10,245 nucleotides of DNA, from assembly GCA_963800975.1 (NCBI GenBank), contig CAWDDB010000010.1, positions 1 through 10,245 of the forward strand, read 5' to 3'. This DNA comes from JALYGY01 sp963800975. Its GTDB lineage: Bacteria > Actinomycetota > Rubrobacteria > Rubrobacterales > Rubrobacteraceae. Position 1 is the stretch's first letter; every line of letters begins with the position of its first letter. This document shows positions 1 through 5,716 of the stretch, piece by piece. The position numbers and the translations under genes were made by a program. Under the pieces are notes generated by a model. It was not told the origin of the DNA and did not search any database. It was given only the letters and a program-made list of their open reading frames with translations.

Positions 1-329
1 ATGGCATAAAGGTCGAAGCCGAATGGGACAGGGAACCGGAGACGACCCTGGAGGTGAAAGAGGCACTTTACCGCGTCGCCCAGGAAGCTTTGCACAACAC
101 CGTAAAGCACGCCCGCGCGGCCAACGTGAAGCTGAAACTGGAAGAGCGTCCCGAAGAATTTGTGCTCGGAATCGCCGACGACGGTCTCGGATTCGAACCG
201 CACAACGACTTCCCAGGCCATCTCGGCCTCAAGTCGATGCGCGAGCGGGCGATGCGACTGGGAGGGACGCTCGAGGTCACGAGCGCTCCGGGCCACGGTG
301 TCCGAATCCTCACCCGAATCCCCCGGTGA
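1..329 (+). CDS. Sensor histidine kinase, C-terminal ATPase part (5' end outside window)
   Basis: This is the 3' end of a two-component sensor kinase; the frame is open from base 3, so the gene starts upstream of the window. About 108 residues are visible and form a HATPase_c domain: an N-box around EALHNTVKHARA, a G1 box DDGLGF, and a glycine-rich G2 region GHLGLKSMRERA, ending in the usual strand TSAPGHGVRILTRIP. The N-box wording and the LKSMRERA stretch are typical of the NarL/DesK-type (HisKA_3) kinases, which phosphorylate LuxR-type response regulators. No sensor, membrane or phospho-acceptor region lies in the window, so the signal is unknown. A GTG at 54 is internal to the conserved domain and is not a real start. 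The gene ends 9 bp from the end of the convergent TetR gene, and no cognate regulator is visible. Confidence 0.9.
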   Translation, partial: GIKVEAEWDREPETTLEVKEALYRVAQEALHNTVKHARAANVKLKLEERPEEFVLGIADDGLGFEPHNDFPGHLGLKSMRERAMRLGGTLEVTSAPGHGVRILTRIPR

Positions 330-338
330 GGAACGGGA

Positions 339-965
339 TCAGCCGCCTTCTCTCTGCGGCATAAACGTGGTGAACAGGTGCCGCCGGTAGGCCTCGTAAT
401 TCTTGCCGTGCGGCATGAGGTCTGGGGCATCACGCAGTAGCCGGACGGTGCCGGCGTGGGCCACGTAGAGCAGGAGCGCCCTGTACCTCGCCTCCTCCTC
501 CGGAAGCCCGAGCTCGCGGAAGCACTCCTCCAGGTAGCCGATCCTGTGCTCCGTGACCCTCCTGAGAAACGGGCCCACGATGGCATCATCGGCGGCGTCC
601 GAGATCGCTAGCTCGACGCCACGGTCGAGGGGAACCCTTCCATGTTCGTTCTCGTCAGGCGGACCCTCCCCAAAGACCTCCTCGCCGAGCCGGATCAGCC
701 TCTCCCCTGGGTCGGAGATCCGACGCGCCGCCGAGATCCTCGCCTCCGTAGTCTCCTCTTCCCAACGCCCCAGCGTCGCCTCCAGCAAGGCCCTGCGGTC
801 CTTGAAGTGCCAGTAGAAGCTGCCCTTCGTGACCCCGAGCCGGCGGGCCAACGGCTCGACAGCCACCGCCTCGATGCCTCCCTCCGCCATCGCGGCCCGC
901 GCCGCTTCTACCCAATCCTCCGCCCGTAGCGACCCAGCCCGACTGTAGGTTCTCCGCTTCGTCAT
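339..965 (-). CDS. TetR-family transcriptional repressor
   Basis: This 208-residue protein has the normal TetR-family length. Residues 35-54 form the helix-turn-helix (key stretch LARRLGVTKGSFYWHF), followed by the typical K-D-R-x-A-L-L start of helix 4. The remainder is a helical, variable ligand-binding and dimerisation domain with no identifiable ligand. The protein should bind DNA as a dimer. The gene is divergent from the long operon beginning at 1061 and shares with it a short region holding two copies of an ATACG-N4-CGTAT palindrome. It is therefore the obvious local repressor of that operon and probably of itself. The ATG at 965 has no Shine-Dalgarno sequence (the six bases before it read CGCCCC). 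A candidate -10 box ends 6 nt upstream, so the transcript may be leaderless. Family assignment is secure; target and autoregulation are inferred. Confidence 0.93.
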   Translation of the reverse strand: MTKRRTYSRAGSLRAEDWVEAARAAMAEGGIEAVAVEPLARRLGVTKGSFYWHFKDRRALLEATLGRWEEETTEARISAARRISDPGERLIRLGEEVFGEGPPDENEHGRVPLDRGVELAISDAADDAIVGPFLRRVTEHRIGYLEECFRELGLPEEEARYRALLLYVAHAGTVRLLRDAPDLMPHGKNYEAYRRHLFTTFMPQREGG

Positions 966-971
966 GGGGCG

Positions 972-999
972 TTTTTACCATACGCCGGCGTATTGACAA
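972..999 (-). promoter_or_regulatory. Candidate leaderless promoter of the TetR gene
   Basis: Read on the minus strand, TTGTCA (999-994) and TAAAAA (977-972) are separated by 16 bp. The -10 box ends 6 nt before the ATG at 965, which places the transcription start at or next to that ATG. This fits with the absence of a ribosome-binding site. The spacer contains operator 1, implying autoregulation. The match is weaker than for the rightward promoter. Confidence 0.45.
980..993. promoter_or_regulatory. Probable TetR operator 1 (perfect 14-bp palindrome)
   Basis: ATACGCCGGCGTAT is a perfect palindrome embedded in a longer repeat (ACC before it, TGA after it) shared with the site 40 bp downstream. 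It abuts and overlaps by one base the -35 box of the rightward promoter, and lies in the spacer of the candidate leftward tetR promoter. Binding here would block both directions. The assignment to the adjacent TetR protein is inferred from position and symmetry. Confidence 0.75.
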
Positions 1000-1021
1000 A
1001 GTCCCCGGTCTCGACTACCAT
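993..1021 (+). promoter_or_regulatory. Sigma-70-type promoter of the export/redox operon
   Basis: A consensus -35 box TTGACA (993-998) is followed, after exactly 17 bp, by TACCAT (1016-1021), which keeps the conserved TA...T of a -10 box. Transcription would start near 1028, giving a leader of about 30 nt before the first gene. The -35 box touches operator 1 and the -10 box overlaps operator 2, so repressor binding at either site should exclude RNA polymerase. Confidence 0.75.
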
Positions 1022-1033
1022 ACGGTAGCGTAT
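1020..1033. promoter_or_regulatory. Probable TetR operator 2 (near-palindrome)
   Basis: ATACGGTAGCGTAT keeps both 5-bp arms (ATACG and CGTAT) of operator 1 but has an asymmetric four-base core. The flanking ACC and TGA are also the same as in operator 1. It overlaps the last two bases of the -10 box of the operon promoter and the expected transcription start. Centre-to-centre distance to operator 1 is 40 bp, close to four helical turns, so two dimers could sit on nearly the same face of the DNA. Confidence 0.72.
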
Positions 1034-1047
1034 TGAAAAGCAGTAAC

Positions 1048-1053
1048 GAGAGG
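1048..1053 (+). promoter_or_regulatory. Ribosome-binding site choosing the start at 1061
   Basis: GAGAGG at 1048-1053 lies 7 nt before the ATG at 1061 but only 1 nt before the upstream in-frame ATG at 1055. Spacing therefore favours 1061, which removes two residues (Met-Arg) from the longest reading. Confidence 0.6.
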
Positions 1054-1060
1054 CATGCGG

Positions 1061-1645
1061 ATGTTGCTAGAAGAGATCGTCCCTGAGTACGACTTCGGCG
1101 AGGCTCACGCGACGCGGCTTGGCGTTCCGCCTGAGGGGGCGTTGCGAGCGGTGACGCTGGTGGGGTTGGGTGAGATGCCGCTCGCACGGATGCTTTTTGC
1201 TGTGAGGTCCATCCCCGCCTACTTGGCGGGGAGGAGGGGACTCCCGGTTGCGGACACGGGGTCTCTGTACAGGCGGATGCTGGATCTCGGCTTCGTCCCG
1301 ATCGGCGACGAGTCTGGTCGGGAGCTGGTCGTAGGCGGCATAGGTCAGATGTTCAGGGTATCCGACGGACGCACGCCCGCCTTCTGTGATGCGTCCGAGT
1401 TCGTGGCGTTCGGGGAGCCGGGTTACGCCAAGGTGGCGATGAATTTCTCCGTCTGGCCTGTGGGTTCCGGCAGCGAACTGCGCACGGAGACACGTGTGCT
1501 GGCCACCGACGCGGCTTCGTGCCGGCGCTTCGGCCGCTACTGGCGGCTGATCAGACCCGGCAGCGCCCTGGTCCGGCGCGACTGGCTGGCTGCGGCGAAA
1601 CGGCGGGCCGAACGCGCCGCTTACGGCGCCCGGGGTCCCAGGTGA
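1061..1645 (+). CDS. Conserved protein of unknown function, possibly SRPBCC-like
   Basis: This is a soluble 194-residue protein with no signal peptide or membrane segment, and it is the first gene of the operon. It begins MLLEEIVPEYDFGEAH and ends in a basic helix. Its middle alternates strands in a way that recalls helix-grip (SRPBCC/START-like) folds: RELVVGGIGQMFRV at about 87-100, EPGYAKVAMNFSVW at about 119-132 and LRTETRVLATD at about 140-150. A conserved-looking block RRFGRYWRLIRPGSALVRRD follows at about 155-174. I recall similar unnamed proteins beside TetR regulators, but I cannot name a family with certainty. If the SRPBCC resemblance is right, it could bind a small hydrophobic ligand, which would suit an operon built around an exporter. 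The start at 1061 is chosen by the spacing of GAGAGG; an ATG at 1055 is the alternative. Confidence 0.8.
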   Translation: MLLEEIVPEYDFGEAHATRLGVPPEGALRAVTLVGLGEMPLARMLFAVRSIPAYLAGRRGLPVADTGSLYRRMLDLGFVPIGDESGRELVVGGIGQMFRVSDGRTPAFCDASEFVAFGEPGYAKVAMNFSVWPVGSGSELRTETRVLATDAASCRRFGRYWRLIRPGSALVRRDWLAAAKRRAERAAYGARGPR

Positions 1646-1670
1646 GCGAGACAACGGGGGACTCATCTTC

Positions 1671-1680
1671 AGGAGGTGAT
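1671..1680 (+). promoter_or_regulatory. Strong Shine-Dalgarno sequence for the ABC ATPase
   Basis: AGGAGGTGAT is complementary over ten bases to the anti-Shine-Dalgarno end of 16S rRNA. It precedes the GTG at 1687, with 10 nt between AGGAGG and the start codon. It fixes the ATPase start far downstream of the longest open frame, which begins at 1519 inside the previous gene. Confidence 0.8.
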
Positions 1681-1686
1681 GGGGTA

Positions 1687-2619
1687 GTGAACGCGGAGAA
1701 CGTAATTGCGGTGTCTGGTCTGGTCAAGACCTTCGGCAAGACCCGCGCGCTGGATGGCCTGGACCTGTCCGTGCGAAGCGGTGAGGTGCACGGGTTCCTC
1801 GGGCCCAACGGCGCGGGCAAGTCCACGACGCTACGCGTCTTGCTTGGTCTGATCCGGAAGAATTCCGGCGAGGCGAGGTTGTTGGGCGGCGACCCGTGGC
1901 GCGACGCGGTCGCCCTGCACAGGCGCCTCGCCTACGTGCCCGGAGACGTAACGCTCTGGCCCGGCCTCACGGGCGGGGAGGTGATAGACCTCCTCGGTCG
2001 TATGAGGGGCGGGCTGGATAGAGGGCGTCGCGCTGATCTGCTTGAAAAATTCGAGCTCGACCCGAGCAAGAAAGCGCGCACCTACTCCAAGGGAAACCGT
2101 CAGAAGGTGGCGCTCGTGTCGGCGCTGGCCTCCGACGCCGAGCTGCTCCTGCTGGACGAGCCCACCTCCGGCCTCGACCCCTTGATGGAGGCCGTTTTCA
2201 GAGAGTGCGTGGAGGAGGAGCGCCAGAGCGGGAGGACCGTGCTCCTCAGCAGCCACATCCTCTCGGAGGTGGAGGCCCTGTGCGACAGGGTTACCATCAT
2301 CCGCGAGGGAAGGGCGGTGGAGAGCGGCACGCTCTCCGATCTCAGGCACCTGACGCGCACCTCCGTAGTGGCCGAGCTCGCCGGTGAACCCTCCGGGCTT
2401 GCGGGGCTACCTGGCGTCCACGACCTGCACGTCGACGGCAAGAGGGTGCGCTGCCAGGTCGACGCTGCCGGCCTCGACGGCCTGCTTGCGCACCTCACGC
2501 CCTTTGTCGTGAGGAGCCTCACCTGCCAGCCTCCCACCCTGGAGGACCTGTTCTTGCGCCACTACGAGACCGGGCACCGGGACGCCGGGCGCGCGCAGAG
2601 GTCGGGGGTCGGCAGGTGA
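1687..2619 (+). CDS. ABC transporter ATP-binding protein (ABC-2 exporter, drug/antibiotic type)
   Basis: This 310-residue nucleotide-binding subunit powers the permease encoded directly downstream. Visible motifs are Walker A GPNGAGKST (39-47), a signature-like YSKGNRQK (133-140) in place of LSGGQ, Walker B with the catalytic glutamate LLLLDEPTSGLD (153-164), and the switch histidine at 190 (LLSSHILSE). The usual Q-loop glutamine appears to be replaced by glycine in YVPGD (83-87). The last 100 residues form the C-terminal extension common in DrrA-like exporter ATPases, ending PPTLEDLFLRHY. The GTG start follows a near-perfect Shine-Dalgarno sequence. The stop overlaps the GTG of the permease by four bases, so the subunits should be translationally coupled. 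By family it exports hydrophobic drugs or antibiotics; the actual substrate is not evident. Confidence 0.93.
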   Translation: MNAENVIAVSGLVKTFGKTRALDGLDLSVRSGEVHGFLGPNGAGKSTTLRVLLGLIRKNSGEARLLGGDPWRDAVALHRRLAYVPGDVTLWPGLTGGEVIDLLGRMRGGLDRGRRADLLEKFELDPSKKARTYSKGNRQKVALVSALASDAELLLLDEPTSGLDPLMEAVFRECVEEERQSGRTVLLSSHILSEVEALCDRVTIIREGRAVESGTLSDLRHLTRTSVVAELAGEPSGLAGLPGVHDLHVDGKRVRCQVDAAGLDGLLAHLTPFVVRSLTCQPPTLEDLFLRHYETGHRDAGRAQRSGVGR

Positions 2620-4226
2620 AGGCGTGGGCTGGGAGCTTCGCCGGAACAGGTGCGCTCGTGCGTCTCATCCTGCGCCGCGACCGCTTCGTGCTGCCGCTGT
2701 GGGTCTTGTCGTTGTCACTACTCCCCGTCGCCATCGCCAACACCATGTACGACCTCTACCCGACCGGCGCCGAGCGACAGTCCTACATCGACATAGTCAC
2801 GAGCACCCCGACGTTTCTCGCTCTCTACGGCCACGCCTCTGGGCACAGCCTCGGCGCCATCACGGCGTGGCGTCTCGGCGGGGCGGTCCTGTTCGTGGGC
2901 CTGGCCAGCCTGCTTACCGTTATCAGGCACACGCGAGCCGAGGAGGAGGCCGGACGGCGCGAGCTTCTTGGCGCGACGGCGCTCGGGAGGCAGGCTCCCC
3001 TTCTTGCGGCCCTCCTCGTCACGTTTGGTGCCGACCTGGCCCTCGGGGCCATCGCCGCGGTGACGCTGGTAGCCTACGGTCTGCCGGCCTGGGGGTCTGT
3101 GGCGTTCGGGCTCTCGTGGGCCGCGTTCGGTTGGACTTTCGCGGCGGTCGCCGCTGCGATCTCTCAGGCCACCGAAGGGGCACGGGCGGCGAGGGGCATC
3201 TCCATCGCCTTCCTCGGGGTAAGCCTTGTGGCACGCATGGCGGGCGATGTTGGCACGGAGGAGGGCCCGTCCTGGATCTCCTGGCTCACCCCGTTCGGTT
3301 GTATACAGCACATCCACCTCTACGGCCACCAGCGATGGTGGATCTTCGCGCTGTTCGCCGGCGTCGTGGCCGCGTTCGTTACCCTGGCCCTCACGCTCTC
3401 CGCGCGGCGGGACCTCGGGAGTGGGCTGCTACCCACCCGGTCGGGCAGGGCAGGGGCGGCAGGCTGGCTACATGGCCCTCTAGGTCTCGCCTGGACGCTG
3501 CAGCGTGGCCCGCTCCTTGCCTGGGCCTCGGGGTTCGCCGTCTTTGGTGCCATACTCGGCGGCATCGCCGAAGGCGGGGTGCAGGTGATCAGAGACAACC
3601 CCAAGCTGGAGGTGGTGGTCGGCCGATTGGGTGGCTCTTCGGGTATCGTCGATACGTACTTCACCGCCATCATGGGGCTTCTCGGGCTCGTTGCCGCAGG
3701 CTACGCTGTGGGGGCCGCGCTCAGGCTTCGGGGAGAGGAGACGAGTGGACGGGTGGAGTTGGTGCTGGCCACGTCGGTCTCCCGGTGGCGGTGGGCGGCG
3801 AGCCACCTGGCGTTCGCGATCGTGGGACCTGTTCTCTTGATGGGTGCGGCCGGCATCGCCGCCGGCCTGGCCTACGGGCTGAGCACGGGCGAGGTGGGCC
3901 ACGACCTCGGGCGCGTGCTTTCTCAGGCGCTGGTAGAACTGCCAGCCGTCTGGGTCCTGGTCGGGGTCTCGGCCGCGCTCTTCGGGTTGTTACCTCGGCT
4001 GGCCTCGACCGTGGGCTGGGCCGCCCTAGCGGCGTGCGTGTTGCTGGAGGAGTTCGGCAGGCCCCTGCAATTAGGCAAGGGCGTGCTAGATCTCTCACCC
4101 TTCGCCCACGTACCCAGGCTGCCCGGGGAGGACGTGTTCGCGGCGCCTCTGGTTTGGCTGGTCCTCATATTCGCCGCCCTCGTGGGGGTCGGGCTCCTGG
4201 GCCTGGGCAGACGGGACATCCTCTAA
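2616..4226 (+). CDS. ABC-2 family exporter permease, tetronasin-resistance (TnrB-like) type
   Basis: This 536-residue polytopic membrane protein forms the translocation pore for the preceding ATPase. About 12 hydrophobic segments are visible, approximately at 23-42, 85-103, 128-153, 160-182, 196-208, 241-262, 302-320, 349-368, 395-421, 440-462, 465-478 and 511-531. Length and pattern match the large single-chain permeases related to the tetronasin exporter rather than the ~250-residue DrrB type. Each half carries a similar cytoplasmic motif after its second or third helix: AEEEAGRRELLGAT (108-121) and GEETSGRVELVLATSVSR (373-390). This suggests an internally duplicated protein that supplies both pore halves. 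The GTG start overlaps the ATPase stop as GTGA. Function as an exporter is well supported by family; substrate is unknown. Confidence 0.9.
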   Translation: MKAWAGSFAGTGALVRLILRRDRFVLPLWVLSLSLLPVAIANTMYDLYPTGAERQSYIDIVTSTPTFLALYGHASGHSLGAITAWRLGGAVLFVGLASLLTVIRHTRAEEEAGRRELLGATALGRQAPLLAALLVTFGADLALGAIAAVTLVAYGLPAWGSVAFGLSWAAFGWTFAAVAAAISQATEGARAARGISIAFLGVSLVARMAGDVGTEEGPSWISWLTPFGCIQHIHLYGHQRWWIFALFAGVVAAFVTLALTLSARRDLGSGLLPTRSGRAGAAGWLHGPLGLAWTLQRGPLLAWASGFAVFGAILGGIAEGGVQVIRDNPKLEVVVGRLGGSSGIVDTYFTAIMGLLGLVAAGYAVGAALRLRGEETSGRVELVLATSVSRWRWAASHLAFAIVGPVLLMGAAGIAAGLAYGLSTGEVGHDLGRVLSQALVELPAVWVLVGVSAALFGLLPRLASTVGWAALAACVLLEEFGRPLQLGKGVLDLSPFAHVPRLPGEDVFAAPLVWLVLIFAALVGVGLLGLGRRDIL

Positions 4227-4303
4227 TGCGATGTCACGGTACCCGACCCCTTCCCGTCCCCCTTTCGACGGTTCGTTAGATGCAGTCGACCCGGAGGTAG
4301 GCT

Positions 4304-4750
4304 ATGCGCACGACGGCGGCGTACGGAACGGCGGTGGTGATCCTGGCGACGGCGGTCAATTTGCTGCACGGGATCTCCCACGTCGGGCAGGAAGTCCTGT
4401 CTCTTCAGGCGTGGCAATGGGCGTACGTGATCTGCGTCATCTTCCTCGCCCCCCTGGTCGCAGCGCTCCTGCTATGGTCGCCTTTTCGGCTGGCGGGGGC
4501 CTGGCTCCTCTTCGGCTCGATGGTGGGGTCTCTGGTCTTCGATCTCGCCTACCACTTCCTCATCGAGGGCCCCGATAACGTCTTTACCCAGGAGCCGGGC
4601 GCGTGGCTTGCGGCGTTTCGGGTCTCGTCCGTCCTGCTGGTCGCCACGAGCGGGCTCGGGGCGCTGGTCGGCGGATGGGCGGTGCTAAGGTTCTCGCGCC
4701 CGAGGACACCGTCTGAGGCCCCCGTGCCCGTAGGGAGGGGACGGAGATGA
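4304..4750 (+). CDS. Four-helix integral membrane protein of unknown function
   Basis: This 148-residue protein has four predicted membrane helices, at about 7-25, 38-59, 62-86 and 103-128. A short basic, proline-rich tail (SRPRTPSEAPVPVGRGRR) follows and is probably cytoplasmic. The start is set by GGAGG at 4293-4297, 6 nt before the ATG. Polar residues sit in or near the membrane: NLLHGISHVGQE (19-30) and FDLAYHFLIEGPDNV (79-93). The two paired His/Asp-containing stretches could bind a metal, a haem or a ligand, but that is only a guess. I do not recognise a named family. It lies 77 nt after the permease and overlaps the next small ORF by ATGA, so it belongs to the same transcript. Confidence 0.82.
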   Translation: MRTTAAYGTAVVILATAVNLLHGISHVGQEVLSLQAWQWAYVICVIFLAPLVAALLLWSPFRLAGAWLLFGSMVGSLVFDLAYHFLIEGPDNVFTQEPGAWLAAFRVSSVLLVATSGLGALVGGWAVLRFSRPRTPSEAPVPVGRGRR

Positions 4751-4945
4751 ACGAGATGAACCCGTACGTCTGGCGCCAGCGTCGAGAGGACCGATGTGAG
4801 AGGCGGAGCGGACAGATCGGGCAGAGCCCTGCGAGCGGAGCGCAAGACGCACACGTTCTCGCCAGCGTGGGAACTGCGGAGGATGGCCGGCCTTCTGCTG
4901 AAGCCCATCAGAAGGTTGGTGTCGAGAAATGGAGCCCGCCCATGA
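4747..4945 (+). pseudogene. Small basic protein ORF (about 65 aa) broken by a frameshift
   Basis: The ATG overlaps the stop of the preceding membrane-protein gene (ATGA). The first frame reads MNEMNPYVWRQRREDRCERR and then becomes implausible. The +2 frame from about 4808 reads on as a credible basic helix (ADRSGRALRAERK) followed by WELRRMAGLLLKPIRRL, and stops at 4945. One extra base (or two lost) near 4801-4807 joins the two parts into a protein of about 65 residues. Its stop overlaps the next ATG at 4942. Small proteins starting MNPYV with an arginine-rich helix are, as I recall, common companions in actinobacterial operons, but no function is known to me. The uninterrupted 145-residue reading to 5184 runs into the oxidase gene and is unlikely to be real. 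Confidence 0.5.
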
Positions 4946-5075
4946 CCCGCTTACCGCGGGCGACCGCCGGCGCCGCGCTCCTCGGCATCAGGACAGCGGG
5001 GGTAACCTTGATGCTACGCTTCGGGTCTGGGCCGTCCTCGTTGCGGCAATCCTGGCCTCCGGCGAGAGACAATAA
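4942..5075 (+). pseudogene. Possible tiny membrane protein (about 44 aa), frameshifted
   Basis: An ATG at 4942 overlaps the stop of the preceding small ORF (ATGA) and reads MTRLPRATAGAALLGIRTAG, then VTLMLRFG. If one G is restored in the GGG at 5023-5025, the frame continues VWAVLVAAILASGERQ and stops at 5075, 14 nt before the next gene. The result would be a two-helix or single long hydrophobic mini-protein. The case rests on the overlap and on the hydrophobic reading each side of the shift. An alternative 48-residue frame from an ATG at 4929 shares the same end but has an arginine-rich, non-protein-like start. Confidence 0.3.
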
Positions 5076-5089
5076 CCGGGAGGGATACG

Positions 5090-5652
5090 ATGGGACAAGT
5101 CTACGACAGCATAACCGACGATCTGGCACGCTGGCTGGGGGAGCAGCCGATGTTCTTCGTGGCGACCGCCGCCTCGGATCCTGACACGCGCGTCAACGTC
5201 TCGCCCCGGGGGCTCGACACCTTCCGCGTCCTCGGGCCGGACCGTGTGGCGTGGTTGGATCTCACCGGTAGCGGCGTGGAGACCATAGCCCATCTCGGGG
5301 CCGACGGGCGTATAACCCTCATGTTCTGCGCCTTCGACGACCCGCCGCAGATAATCCGTCTCCACGGCCACGGCCGCGTACACGAACCCGGTGATGACGA
5401 ATTCGAGGGGTTGCGCCCGTGTTTTCCCGATCTGCCCGACGGGCGGGCGATCATCGACGTCGCGGTCGAGAGGATCGCGAGCTCTTGCGGGTACGGGGTC
5501 CCGCGCATGGAGCTTCTGGGACCCCGCGAGCAACTGCTGGACTCGGCCCGGCGCAAGGGCCGGAGAAGTTGGCCGAGTACCGGGCCCGCAGGAACGCGCA
5601 GAGCATCGACGGCCTCCCCGGCCTCGTGCCGGACCGCGGCGAGCGCGCATGA
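5090..5652 (+). pseudogene. Pyridoxamine 5'-phosphate oxidase-fold flavoprotein, frameshifted
   Basis: This gene codes for a split-barrel protein of the pyridoxamine 5'-phosphate oxidase family, whose members bind FMN or related cofactors and often reduce small molecules. The start ATG at 5090 has GGGAGGG (5078-5084) 5 nt upstream. Residues 1-156 read cleanly. Family-like blocks are FFVATAASDPDTRVNVSPRG near the N terminus, GSGVETIAHL and ITLMFCAFDDPPQIIRLHG in the barrel, and SSCGYGVPRMELLG. At the GGG of 5557-5559 one base appears to be lost. In the next frame the protein continues PEKLAEYRARRNAQSIDGLP and stops at 5652, giving about 187 residues when repaired, the usual family length. Without repair the frame runs on into the epimerase gene. 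Physiological substrate and cofactor (FMN or F420) cannot be told. Confidence 0.8.
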
Positions 5653-5716
5653 GGGAGACCGCGGACCCGACGGAAAGGCATCGGACCCGGACGCTACCCC
5701 GACATTGGAGGCAGCC

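Noticed and set aside
54..329. GTG at 54 as the start of a small separate ATPase-only protein
   Set aside because: The frame is open upstream to the window edge with coherent HATPase_c sequence before the GTG, and the N-box begins too soon after it, so this is the end of a longer kinase.
342..360. GCCGC...GCGGC hairpin between the convergent kinase and TetR genes
   Set aside because: The stem is only 5 bp with a 9-nt loop, lies within the TetR coding end and has no T tract on either strand, so a terminator is not supported.
1519..1686. Long N-terminal extension of the ABC ATPase frame
   Set aside because: It overlaps the preceding gene by 127 bp, its translation is arginine-rich and unlike ATPases, and the strong Shine-Dalgarno at 1671-1680 points to GTG 1687.
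2624..4279. 551-residue plus-strand open frame overlapping the permease
   Set aside because: It is an out-of-frame shadow: very Arg/Pro/Gly-rich, with no motifs. The permease frame has clear membrane helices and translational coupling.
4231..4578. 115-residue plus-strand ORF before the 4-TM gene
   Set aside because: No ribosome-binding site and no coherent protein features. The overlapping frame at 4304 has a good Shine-Dalgarno and four helices.
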